12,283 nucleotides of DNA, taken from CAYLJO01 sp964383905 (lineage in GTDB: Bacteria; Acidobacteriota; Blastocatellia; Pyrinomonadales; Pyrinomonadaceae). The stretch covers positions 1-12,283 of the forward strand of contig CAYLJO010000187.1 of assembly GCA_964383905.1 (NCBI GenBank), written 5' to 3'. The translations under genes and the position numbers were made by a program. How positions within the stretch are numbered: the first letter of the stretch is position 1; every line of letters starts with the position of its first letter. Positions 1 through 8,100 of the stretch are shown piece after piece. The notes under the pieces were generated by a model. It was not told the DNA's origin. It saw nothing but the letters and a program-made list of their open reading frames with translations, and searched no databases.

Positions 1-208
1 GTCCGGAACTTGCTTGGCGAGTGCCGGGGTCAAACTCAACGATCAGCTTCACAAGTGATTGTGTTTGTGTGTTCTCTGTCGAGAGCCTGATTCTTCCCCC
101 GCCCCGAACGCGCAGTGGATAGCTGGGCGCCGCCGCAGCAGCAGTAGCCACGAGGGAGAGGACGAGGATCAGAATATATGTGGTAGGCAGCAGTTTAGTT
201 GTTCTCAT
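1..208 (-). CDS. Partial exported protein, 5' end only (runs off the window)
   Basis: An open frame starts with ATG at 208-206 and stays open for 69 codons to the window edge, so the stop lies outside. The first 27 residues are a clear signal peptide: a short basic start (MRTTK), a hydrophobic core (YILILVLSLVATA) and an alanine run ending AAAAP, with likely cleavage after one of those alanines. The mature start is basic and polar (PLRVRGGGRIRLS). I do not recognise the family and 40 mature residues are too few to call one. An AAAGGA Shine-Dalgarno-like stretch lies 8 nt upstream. It is 90 bp downstream of the 260-aa membrane protein gene on the same strand, so it may share its transcript. 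A 16-codon ORF overlaps its start by ATGA. Being an exported protein is well supported; its role is unknown. Confidence 0.7.
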   Translation of the reverse strand, partial: MRTTKLLPTTYILILVLSLVATAAAAAPSYPLRVRGGGRIRLSTENTQTQSLVKLIVEFDPGTRQASSG

Positions 209-255
209 CGGAATGTTCCTTTCATCAACGAAAGTGTCACAACCTGTTTGTTCAT
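205..255 (-). CDS. Candidate 16-aa leader ORF overlapping the next start (ATGA)
   Basis: ATG at 255-253 is followed by 15 more sense codons (MNKQVVTLSLMKGTFR) and TGA at 207-205. The stop overlaps the ATG of the exported-protein gene at 208-206 as ATGA. Its ribosome binding site (GAGGAGGG at 268-261, 6 nt from the ATG) is much better than that of the downstream gene. This is the classic layout for translational coupling, where ribosomes ending the leader restart on the gene. The peptide has no run of one amino acid that would point to attenuation. It could be chance, since ORFs of this length are common; the pairing of strong SD and exact stop/start overlap is what makes it worth listing. Confidence 0.35.
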   Translation of the reverse strand: MNKQVVTLSLMKGTFR

Positions 256-260
256 TTCTT

Positions 261-268
261 CCCTCCTC
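261..268 (-). promoter_or_regulatory. Ribosome binding site of the 16-codon leader ORF
   Basis: On the minus strand the sequence reads GAGGAGGG, then 6 nt, then ATG at 255. It is the strongest SD match in the 299-208 gap, stronger than the AAAGGA in front of the exported-protein ATG at 208. Confidence 0.5.
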
Positions 269-298
269 AGTTCAATAGATATTTAACGCGAATTCTTC

Positions 299-1081
299 TC
301 ACCGCTTCGGGGGTCTCGCCAAAATCAACTTCTCGTCCTTTCGCTCCTTGAAGAAATCCGGGCACTTTCCATCGCCCATTCCGGTCAGCCCACCATCAGG
401 CTCACAAATCTCCTTTCCACTCTCATCAAACAACTTGCTGGGTATGTCACAACAGCTTCGCTGGAGGAAATAGACGGTTTGGTTGCGGTACGAGTATCTC
501 GTGAGTTCGGCAGGCGGATCGGCGAGCGGCGCGGCAAGCTCATCGTCAATCAGCTTCCTCAGCCATTCTGGAACATCCATCTGCTGTTCAGCAAATTGCC
601 TTTGTAATTTAAGAAGCGTTTCTTGCTGTTTGGCTGTCAGTTCAACGTAGTCTGTATCGCGATCCGAATTGCCTTCAATCTCGAAATCCTTTCCGTCGAG
701 GGTAATTGTGAAACCTGAATAAAAGGCGTCAGGTCCCCCTTCCCCACGCACTCTTTTCAGCTTTGCGCTCGGCAAGTCAAGTTGTCGAAGTAATTCACCG
801 ATCTTCTGCACAACCGATTCTCCGACTTTTTTACTTGTTTCCTTCATTCTGTCGCGCTGTTTCAAATTGCCGTCGCTGTCGAGCGAAACTGTATGAATCA
901 TTCCAACAAAGCCGCCGCTGCGAAAAGCAGTGATTTTCCACGATTTGAAATCTCCCGTGTTTTTGGCGACTGGCGTTTCTTGGGTTCTTCCGTAGATTCC
1001 AAATAAAATCAGCCACCCGCAGACCAGCAACAGCAGGCCGCAGAGCATGGCTGGAGAAAATCTATTCGTGCTCCTCAACAT
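299..1081 (-). CDS. Membrane-anchored protein with emfourin-like domain and C-terminal Cys-rich domain
   Basis: A 260-aa protein. Residues 12-30 form a hydrophobic N-terminal anchor or signal peptide (AMLCGLLLLVCGWLILFGIY), so the rest is probably periplasmic or outside. Residues about 48-160 have the layout of emfourin, the protealysin (M4 metallopeptidase) inhibitor family: a strand leading into RSGGFVGM, a helix ending LRQLDLPSA, then GGPDAF-YSGFTITLDG. Residues about 198-245 form a compact domain with five cysteines (QRSCCDIPSKL, EICEPDGGLTG, GDGKCPDF), resembling small bacterial domains such as DUF6970. Both family assignments are from memory of motifs, not a search. The start is ATG at 1081: GGAGGT lies exactly 6 nt upstream, whereas the in-frame GTG at 1087 abuts that SD. 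It sits 38 bp after the 637-aa secreted protein gene, probably in one operon. A protease-inhibiting role is inference. Confidence 0.82.
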   Translation of the reverse strand: MLRSTNRFSPAMLCGLLLLVCGWLILFGIYGRTQETPVAKNTGDFKSWKITAFRSGGFVGMIHTVSLDSDGNLKQRDRMKETSKKVGESVVQKIGELLRQLDLPSAKLKRVRGEGGPDAFYSGFTITLDGKDFEIEGNSDRDTDYVELTAKQQETLLKLQRQFAEQQMDVPEWLRKLIDDELAAPLADPPAELTRYSYRNQTVYFLQRSCCDIPSKLFDESGKEICEPDGGLTGMGDGKCPDFFKERKDEKLILARPPKR

Positions 1082-1087
1082 TTTCAC

Positions 1088-1093
1088 ACCTCC
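1088..1093 (-). promoter_or_regulatory. Ribosome binding site that fixes the start of the 260-aa gene
   Basis: GGAGGT on the minus strand with a 6-nt gap to ATG at 1081. The GTG two codons earlier (1087-1085) directly follows the SD with no spacer and cannot be a good start. Confidence 0.7.
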
Positions 1094-1119
1094 ATTTTTT
1101 AGAGTGAGTCGCTATCAAG

Positions 1120-3033
1120 TTATCTGGGCGATGCTGAGACAGGACGGTAAACCATCTCAAAATCCACCGTCGCGTGCGGCGCGGCATCCGTTAAAATGAC
1201 GCTCTTGCTGCCGATGAACACACGTTCATAGCCCGGCGGCGGTTGCGGCTGGCTGCCGCCAACCCAAGGTGTCGTGTGATAGAGAGATGAGGGATCGACT
1301 TCCGGCAAGAGCAAAACACCACCCATACCAGCCATCATGACCAGGCCCGTGTTTAGAGGTAGGCCAGTAATGAGGTAGCGGCAGACGTGGTAATCTCCCT
1401 CGTCAGGCCCGACAATCATTTGGTTAGCCGAAAAGTCCGTATAGGCTACTGTAGTGAGCTTTCCAAAACTTCCCGCTGCCACAGTCTTCATCGCCGCAGC
1501 GAAGAATTGGCCGCACTGTAACGGAGACGCCTCGTTGTCAAACTCGCCGAGAGGAACCAACCCGTAGTCTTTCTTCCAGCGTATCTTCCCGCTCACTGAA
1601 TTGGGCGGATTGGCGATAGAGTCTTCAAGGACTCGAATTCTCTCGTCCTCGACCTTTCGGTCATAGACATCTCCTCGCGGCACAACCTTGATTCTGTCCT
1701 TCGTCTCAGTCGGCGAGGCCCTCACCGCTGAGGGCTTCCAGAATCGGCCGTAGGAAGCCGCGAAGTAGCCCTGGCCATTATTCTTTACAAAGAAACTCCA
1801 GTAATGCGCCGGGGACTTCAGATACTGGGGCACGTTCTGCGCGTCGGGGAAGCGTTCGGCGGCAGTGGGAGAAGTGTCGACAGCCGAGCCGTGCAACTGT
1901 TGCCTGAGCTGCGCGAAGGAAACAATCTCCTGTTGGATTAAGGACGGCATGGCGCCGGGCATCGTCCTGTCAGCAAAAGCGCACTGCCCGGGCCGCAAGT
2001 TGCTGCCCGATTGGTCAGTGGGTCCGCTCACAGGGTCGATCGTCACCACCATGTTCATCATTTGCTCGCCCGTGGTGGCCGTACGACCTTCTCCGACTTG
2101 GATCCGCATCGCAGAAGAACCGCGGCAACGCAGCTCCCGGTACTCCGGCTCGGCGGGCGGTCGCCGCCTGGGTAATTGGCGTGTCATGACCGCATCATTT
2201 GTGTTGGTGGTTCTGCTCGCGGCCGAAGGTATCTCGTCTTTCTGCTCACGATCACCAGCGCCGTTGTTGGTCGGGCCGGCGCTATCTTTCTGCTCAGCAC
2301 GCATCGAGACGCGCGCGTCCTTGCTTTCTTCGCGCTCGCCGTTCGCGGCCAGTGTAAAGATCAACTCTTTGAGCTGAGTACTCTGCGGCACGCTGAAGAT
2401 AACTGGGAAAGTTATCGTCTCGTCCGGGTAAAGGAATTTAGTCTGAGTAGGCCCGCCCTTAAAGTCATAGCCGATTGGCGCATGCGAGCTTCCTTCCATG
2501 CCGGTCAATGCGGTGCGCACGTTGCTGCTGTCACTGGCGGCCACCCACAATCTCTTCTGGGACTTCTGCGTGTTGGTTGCGCGGCATTGAATGACAACGA
2601 GCGTGTAGCCGGCCTTCGGAGTGAAGATGCGTTTGATTACATCGAAGCTGGAGAGGTGTTCATAGCCGTAGGGTTCGGCATCAGTCTTCATCGCGTAGGA
2701 TTCCGGCGTCTCCACGCTCAATACTTGAAAGCGCCACCGGCCATCGGAGAGCACATCGCCGCCCTTGCCCTCCAAGCCCTGAACGGGCATCGTGTCGACG
2801 GCCTTCCTGATTTCGTAGCCGCCGCCGGTTTTAACCATGCCCATCACTGCGGCCGATCCGGCCAAGCGAAACATTCTTATACTTATAGGGTCTCCTTCCA
2901 CGATTGTATTGGTCGGAATGACTTCGCTGTTTATGACCAGTTCGAGTTCGGCAAATGCGGGCCTCGCGCCGAAAGCCAGCATCAGCGACAATGCGAGCGT
3001 CAGCAGTTTGATTGTTCTCTTTAATGAAGACAT
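1120..3033 (-). CDS. Large secreted protein of unknown function (DUF4352-like N-terminal half)
   Basis: A 637-aa protein from ATG at 3033, chosen because a strong SD (AGGAG in GGAAGAGGAG) lies 5 nt upstream and a textbook signal peptide follows: SSLKR, then a hydrophobic core, then AFGARPAFA with cleavage after residue 28. The open frame extends 24 codons further upstream, but those residues are arginine/glycine-rich and would spoil the signal. Residues about 97-232 look like a beta-sandwich of the DUF4352 type: a variable strand region, then GYTLVVIQCRATN (142-154) and a late strand FPVIFSVP (209-216). Residues 233-297 are a polar linker. The C-terminal 340 residues, including YWSFFVKNNGQGYFAASYG and the LITGLPLNTGLVMMAGMGG stretch, match nothing I recognise. 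No catalytic motif is visible. It leads a probable three-gene run of exported proteins. The secreted location is well supported, the function is not. Confidence 0.9.
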   Translation of the reverse strand: MSSLKRTIKLLTLALSLMLAFGARPAFAELELVINSEVIPTNTIVEGDPISIRMFRLAGSAAVMGMVKTGGGYEIRKAVDTMPVQGLEGKGGDVLSDGRWRFQVLSVETPESYAMKTDAEPYGYEHLSSFDVIKRIFTPKAGYTLVVIQCRATNTQKSQKRLWVAASDSSNVRTALTGMEGSSHAPIGYDFKGGPTQTKFLYPDETITFPVIFSVPQSTQLKELIFTLAANGEREESKDARVSMRAEQKDSAGPTNNGAGDREQKDEIPSAASRTTNTNDAVMTRQLPRRRPPAEPEYRELRCRGSSAMRIQVGEGRTATTGEQMMNMVVTIDPVSGPTDQSGSNLRPGQCAFADRTMPGAMPSLIQQEIVSFAQLRQQLHGSAVDTSPTAAERFPDAQNVPQYLKSPAHYWSFFVKNNGQGYFAASYGRFWKPSAVRASPTETKDRIKVVPRGDVYDRKVEDERIRVLEDSIANPPNSVSGKIRWKKDYGLVPLGEFDNEASPLQCGQFFAAAMKTVAAGSFGKLTTVAYTDFSANQMIVGPDEGDYHVCRYLITGLPLNTGLVMMAGMGGVLLLPEVDPSSLYHTTPWVGGSQPQPPPGYERVFIGSKSVILTDAAPHATVDFEMVYRPVSASPR

Positions 3034-3429
3034 AGCGGCTCCTCTTCCACCGTTGATTCCAAGATCTTGCCTTTGCCTCAGTCCACTAATAGATCTCCCC
3101 ACCAACTGACCCCGGCTAACCTAGCGGCTTCTCGAACGTGAATAAGAGGAGTGTGTTTCGGTACCTGACGGCCTTGGGGCGGTTGCGGTAAACCTTCTGA
3201 AAACCGGTACCTCGTGGGCCTCAACCGTTGTTTCCTTTCTTCTCCTGCTGCAACTTGTCGACCACTCCTACTAAGAAGTGGCAAAGGGCAGGCAAACGTA
3301 TCGCAGAAATTGTTAAGGCGGGAGGAAGGGACGTCTGCGGCTGAATTAGCTCGGCTGATTGCTCGAAAGGTAATGAGGGCGGGAAGGATTAGTGTTAGAT
3401 AGTGTGTCGAAGGGCTTTACCCAAAAGAA
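3034..3429. other. Intergenic gap, probable promoter region of the secreted-protein run
   Basis: 396 bp between the membrane protein that ends at 3430 and the start of the 637-aa gene. It should hold the terminator of the sigma-factor operon and the promoter of the exported-protein genes, but I see no stem followed by a T-run and no convincing -35/-10 pair. An 8-bp word, CGGTACCT, occurs twice about 46 bp apart (near 3160 and 3206). Short open frames here look random. Confidence 0.4.
3039..3048 (-). promoter_or_regulatory. Ribosome binding site that fixes the start of the 637-aa secreted protein
   Basis: GGAAGAGGAG on the minus strand, with the final AGGAG 5 nt from ATG at 3033. It supports the shorter, signal-peptide form over the longer frame beginning at 3105. 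Confidence 0.65.
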
Positions 3430-4455
3430 TCATCTTTTTTCGACGCGGAAGATAGACTTGCTCACGTCTTCAATTTCGCCGCTCTGACTAACGCCTTTCA
3501 GCGTCAGCATGTAATCACCGGTCGCGAACTGGCGAGCCGGGAGGGTGAGGACTAATTGGCGGCCGCGCGCTGCTGTTAATTTGGGTCTCAGACCCTGGCG
3601 GCCAAAGATTTCACTGCCTGCGATTGCCCGCAACGCTACGCTATAGCTCGCATAGTCCTGCTCCTTCAAGTTGAGTCGGATCTGCACCTTTGGCGTTCCT
3701 GAGGGGATACGGAGTGTAGCGGGCGGCCCTCCTGTCTCGGCGCTTCTGACGCCGCCAATCGTCAACGACAGAGAGGCGAAGGCGGGCATCCGCCGCACCA
3801 TCGGAACTGAATTTGTTTGAGCCATCCGTTCGCCGGCGCGCAGGCGTTCAAGTTCGGCAGCTAACTGGTTGGCTCGCGCCTCCTCGCCGGCTAATCCGGC
3901 GGCTCCTCGCCTCCGCTCGTCGGCGAGCTGCTGTTCGAGTTCAAGCTCACGCTTGGACTGAGCGTCCCGCGCCGCTTCGGTCTGAGCCAATTCCAGACGC
4001 AGGCGCTCGTTCTCCCTGAAAAACCAGATGCCACCCACGACAATCAACAAAGTGGCCAAGGCTGTCGCCAGCCCTAATAGCGGCCTCTGACCGCGCAGCA
4101 TCGCCAGTAGTTTCTGCCAGCGCGACACAGGCATAACAGCCGACCGCCCGGCAGCATCTCTTGTGTCTTCGATTTGGTCGAGCCTGAACGCCAAAGCCTC
4201 GGCGAACTTCACGCGCTCGCGGCCCCGCGGATAGGCCATGTATGACCGCTCGACGCGCTCGCGCGCCTCTGTCGAGAGCCGCCCGCGCGCGTAGCTGTCC
4301 ACCAACTCGCTCTCGGCCTGCAACACCTGCTCGAAGGCCTGCGAATCAGTAAAGTATTTTTCCTCGAACGCGGCCTGCTCGCCTTCGGACAATTCTCCGA
4401 GCAGGTAGCGCCTGGCAATTCTCCCTAACTCATCCATTAGCTTTCTCTGCTCCAT
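3430..4455 (-). CDS. Single-pass membrane protein with anti-sigma-factor layout, no zinc motif
   Basis: A 341-aa protein. Residues 1-100 are helical and charged (IARRYLLGELSEGEQAAFEE, then further helices), the size and style of an anti-sigma domain; the opening resembles zinc-finger anti-sigma proteins, but the HxxxCxxC motif is absent and the whole protein has no cysteine. Residues 124-146 form one transmembrane helix (PLLGLATALATLLIVVGGIWFF). Residues about 147-210 are a charged coiled coil (heptad-like L/E/R pattern), and 225-341 look like a beta-rich domain (strands such as KVQIRLNL, LVLTLPARQF, DYMLTLKG). Basic residues before the helix suggest a cytoplasmic N-terminus and a periplasmic coiled coil and beta domain. 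It is the third gene of the unit, 66 nt after the ECF sigma gene. Upstream of its ATG there is only a weak SD. An anti-sigma role is inference from layout and position. Confidence 0.88.
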   Translation of the reverse strand: MEQRKLMDELGRIARRYLLGELSEGEQAAFEEKYFTDSQAFEQVLQAESELVDSYARGRLSTEARERVERSYMAYPRGRERVKFAEALAFRLDQIEDTRDAAGRSAVMPVSRWQKLLAMLRGQRPLLGLATALATLLIVVGGIWFFRENERLRLELAQTEAARDAQSKRELELEQQLADERRRGAAGLAGEEARANQLAAELERLRAGERMAQTNSVPMVRRMPAFASLSLTIGGVRSAETGGPPATLRIPSGTPKVQIRLNLKEQDYASYSVALRAIAGSEIFGRQGLRPKLTAARGRQLVLTLPARQFATGDYMLTLKGVSQSGEIEDVSKSIFRVEKR

Positions 4456-4521
4456 GCCCTGAACTTAGTAAGAATGAAGTAGTGCGGGCTTTCTACTAAA
4501 ACAGTGGTGAATATGAGCCAT

Positions 4522-5100
4522 TCATATCGCCAATTTCTTCTTGAGACATTCGGTCACGCATTGCTCCAGCCGGTCGCGCACGCGCTGGGCGCGGTTAGCC
4601 AGCGCGTCACGGCGCAGCCCCAGGCGCTCGGCCAAAGTTTTACGGTGGTCGATCCGGCTACGTTTTTCGTCGCGGTAATATTCCATAATCAACTCGCGGC
4701 TCTCAACGGGAAGCAGGCGCAGACAATCATCCAGACAAGTGAGCCGCAACTCTTTCTCGACCGCTTCTTCGGTCGCGTCCGCGGCTTCAGCCTTCGAGTT
4801 GACTGCTTCGAGCGGCGAGCGCCTAGCGTCCGGCCCCTTCAGCGCCTCCAGGTGAACCAGCCGCGCGACCTCGTAGCAGTAGCCGCCGAAGTTTTTTACC
4901 CGCACCCCTTCGTCCAGCCTTCTGGCGACACGATTGAAGGTCTCGTCCGCGTGCTCTTCCGGGAAGGGCGCCCCGCGCCACTCAAAGAATCTGATCAACG
5001 TGCGACGCTGCTCCTCATACTTTTCCCCAGCCCGTTCCCGACCCGCATTCAAACAGTCCAGCAGCTTCGCGAACGCCTCTGCGGTCAAACCTGGGTTCAT
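4522..5100 (-). CDS. ECF-type RNA polymerase sigma factor
   Basis: A 192-aa sigma-70 family protein of extracytoplasmic-function size, expected to direct RNA polymerase to a small set of promoters. Residues about 25-90 fit region 2 (RRTLIRFFEWRG, ADETFNRVARRL, NFGGYCYEVARLVHLEALK). Residues 91-116 form a variable linker, and 117-190 fit region 4: LDDCLRLLPVESRELIMEYY followed by the helix-turn-helix TLAERLGLRRDALANRAQRVRDRL. Regions 1 and 3 are absent, as usual for ECF factors. The ATG at 5100 begins 3 nt after the stop of the CHAT protease gene, with an AAGG-containing SD-like stretch inside the end of that gene, so translation is probably coupled. The membrane protein encoded 66 nt downstream is the likely regulator. 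Which promoters it recognises cannot be read from the window. Confidence 0.92.
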   Translation of the reverse strand: MNPGLTAEAFAKLLDCLNAGRERAGEKYEEQRRTLIRFFEWRGAPFPEEHADETFNRVARRLDEGVRVKNFGGYCYEVARLVHLEALKGPDARRSPLEAVNSKAEAADATEEAVEKELRLTCLDDCLRLLPVESRELIMEYYRDEKRSRIDHRKTLAERLGLRRDALANRAQRVRDRLEQCVTECLKKKLAI

Positions 5101-5103
5101 CGG

Positions 5104-8100
5104 CTATCTACCTTCCAGATTGTTCCACGCCCCCGAGTGGATGAAACTCGCCCAATAGTACGGATGATTATGAGACTTGCTCCGCAGCATCTGCAATTGC
5201 ACTTGGCGGAGAGCCTCGCCCCTGCCCTCTCCCCGCATCAGCCCTTTGTAGTAGCCGATCATCAGGTCGCGCGTGCTGCGGTCCGAAACGGGCCATAGAC
5301 TCATCGTCTGGCTCTCTGCCCCGGCCAGCACCAGCGCCCGCCTCAGACCGTAAACGCCGTCGCCGTTTCGCACCTCCCCGACTCCGGTGTCGCAGGCCGA
5401 GAGCACCACCAGCTTCGTGCCCCAGAGGTCCAGTCCCGCAACTTCCAGCGCCGTCAGCAACCCGTCGTCGCTCCCCTCGCCGACTTGGTTAGCCCCGGCC
5501 AACGCCAGCCCCGAACGCAGCAGCGGGTTATCCACATCCGCCGCCCACTTGCCGAGCCGCGTGGCCTCTCTGCCTTGCCCCGCCGCGCGCGTATCGTCGC
5601 GCTCCCTCCGGGCGTCTTGCAGAAAAAAGCCGTGCGTCGCGATGTGCAGGATGCTGGGGCCGCTGACGCGCTTGACGGCGGCTTCGGTCGCCTGCTCTTT
5701 GAGTAAAAAGGTCGCCTGCGGCAGCAGTTGTCTGAGGGATCGCACTTCGTCACCGACTCCGGGCAGCGGTCCAAAGAAGACCCGCGAGTAATCTACTCGC
5801 GCCCGCCCGCCCTTTCCGCCACCACTCTGCGCGTTCTGCGCACCCGCCACGTCGGACGGTGCGAGCGTCGCCGGCTCGCCGAATGCGGGATCGGCCACGA
5901 CCACCGGCAGCCTTTTACTCTTGCGTGGGACTTGCAGCCGCAACAGATCGCGCCCGCTCGTCAAATAGGTGATCGTGTATCGCTCGACCAGATAACTGCT
6001 ACCCTCATCAAAGAGCGCGGCAAAGGGGATCAGGTTGAGCGCGCCGTCGGGAGAAATTAACAACTGCCGTGACGGGCCGAGAAGAGTTCGCACGGGCTGC
6101 ATCACCTTCGCGTCCACGGCGCGGGCCAATCGCTTGACATCAGTCCGGTCGGGGTCGCGCAGTGCCTGGCGCCATGCCCCGACCGCGCGATCAATACTTT
6201 CAGCCTCGCCCAGGTCCATCCATCGCGCCTCGCCTTGACGGGCGAGCACGTAAGCCGCGTAACGCGGCGGGCGCTCTTTACCTGCTTGACCATCAGTTGG
6301 GTGGTAGAGAGCGAATTCGACCAGCGCCGCTCCTTCGGGGATGGCAGACTGGACGGCTTCGAGCGTAACCGGATGGGACTGCGCGCGGAACTCCGCGCTG
6401 CGCGCGCTGATTTCCTCTTCGAGCTGCTCCAACTCTTCTTCAAGTCGCTTGAGTTGCGCGCCGTAAGTGGCGGCGTTGGTTTTATCCGGCCCCTTGAGCG
6501 TCAGCATCGCCAGGTGCGCGCGCGCATCTGAGAGTTGAGTGAACAACGCCTGGTCTTGCGCGTCGGCGCGGCTACGCAGGAGCGCAATATTGTCTGTCGT
6601 CGCGTCTAGGCCGCGCCCCTTACGACGTAAAAGGGTGGTCAGGGCGAGCTGAAGCGCGCGTGCGTCGTGCGGTGCCGACTGGATGTGCAACGAGAGAGCG
6701 TTGTCCGTGTCTTCGGCAAAGAGTTTCAGGTAGCTGAGCTTCTGCTGCTCAGAGCCGAGCGGGAGATTGTGTTCAAGATTGCGCTCGCGCACTTCGTTGT
6801 AACGAGATAGAAAAGCGAGGGACTGCTGTAAATCTCCTTTCGCTTGGTACAAGACCGCGAGGCCTTGAAGCGTTATGGCGACGTCCGGATGAATTGGGCC
6901 AACCGATTTTTCGCCTATCTCCAGTGCGCGGCGGTAGAGCGGCTCAGCCTTCGCGTAATCTTGCTCTTTCTCGTAAAGTTCGCCGAGGTCATTGAGCAAC
7001 TGAGCGACATCCGGGTGATCCGGCCCTAAAGCCTTCTCCAGAATTGTCTTCGCGCGTTGGTAAAGCGGCTCGGCTTTGCTGTACTCACCTCGGCGGGAAA
7101 AGTGACTGCCGAGCTTTCGCAGGGTAGCGGCAACGTCCGGGTGATCGGGGCCGAGCGCCTTCTCCTGGATGCTCAGAGCGCGTTGATAGAGAGATTCGGC
7201 CTCGGCATACTTTCCTTGGGCTTCGAGCAGTGAGCCGAAAGTGCTAAGCGACCAGGCAACGCGGGGATGGTTTGGTCCGAGGGTCTTTTCACGAATGGCC
7301 AAAACACGGCGGTAAAGCGGCTCGGCCTGCGTATAGTCTCCCTTTCTCGCGTAGAGATCAGCGAGGTTATTGATCCCTTGAGCGAGGTCCGGGTGCTCTG
7401 GTCCTAACGCCTTCTCCCAGATCGTCAAGGCGCGTTGGTAGAGCGGCTCGGCCTTCACATAGTCTCTCTGGCGGTCGTAGATCACCGCCAGATTGTGAAG
7501 CGCCTTGGCGACACTCGGGTGATTGGGTCCGAGCGTCTTCTCCCACACTTCGATGGCGCGCTGATAAAGTGACTCGGATTTGCTGTAATTGCCTGTGTTG
7601 TAGGCGAGCACTGCTAAACTCGCGACCGTCGCGGCGACAACCGGATCGTCAGCTCCCAGTGCCCGCTCTTGAATTGACAAGGCCTGTTGGAACAACTGCT
7701 CGGATCTCGTGTAATCTCCTTTGGCCCAGAACAACTTCCCAAGGCTGACCAGCGCAGTTGCGACGTCCGGGTGGTCTGCGCCGAGAACCTTCTCCGAGAT
7801 TAACAACGACTGCTGCATGAATGATTCAGCCTTCGCATACTCACCCTTGGAGTAGAACACGACGCCGAGGCTGTTGAGCGATTCAGCTACGTCAGGATGT
7901 TCCGGCCCCAACACCTTCTCTCGTATGGCCAAGGCCCGCTGAGTCAAGGGTTCAGCCTTCGCGTAGTTGCCTTTATCGATGTACAGGACGGCCAGATCGT
8001 GCAGTGATTCGGCGACCATTGCATGATTAGGGCCAAGGACTTTCTCTCGAATCGCCAACGCGCGCTCCGCTGGTGGCAGCGCCGCATCGTATTTTCCTTT

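Noticed and set aside
2176..3024. 282-aa plus-strand frame
   Set aside because: Antisense shadow of the secreted protein gene, which has a signal peptide and SD; no domain seen in the antisense product.
3034..3105. 24-codon N-terminal extension of the 637-aa secreted protein
   Set aside because: The ATG at 3033 has a strong SD and begins a textbook signal peptide; the extension is R/G-rich and would bury the signal.
3078..3284. 68-aa minus-strand frame in the intergenic gap, ending REAARLAGVSWWGDLLVD
   Set aside because: The end slightly recalls a helix-turn-helix, but it is too short, has no SD, and the rest has random basic composition.
4504..5298. 264-aa plus-strand frame
   Set aside because: It lies antisense over the sigma factor gene and the end of the CHAT gene, both with clear domain matches; it is a shadow of high-GC codon use.
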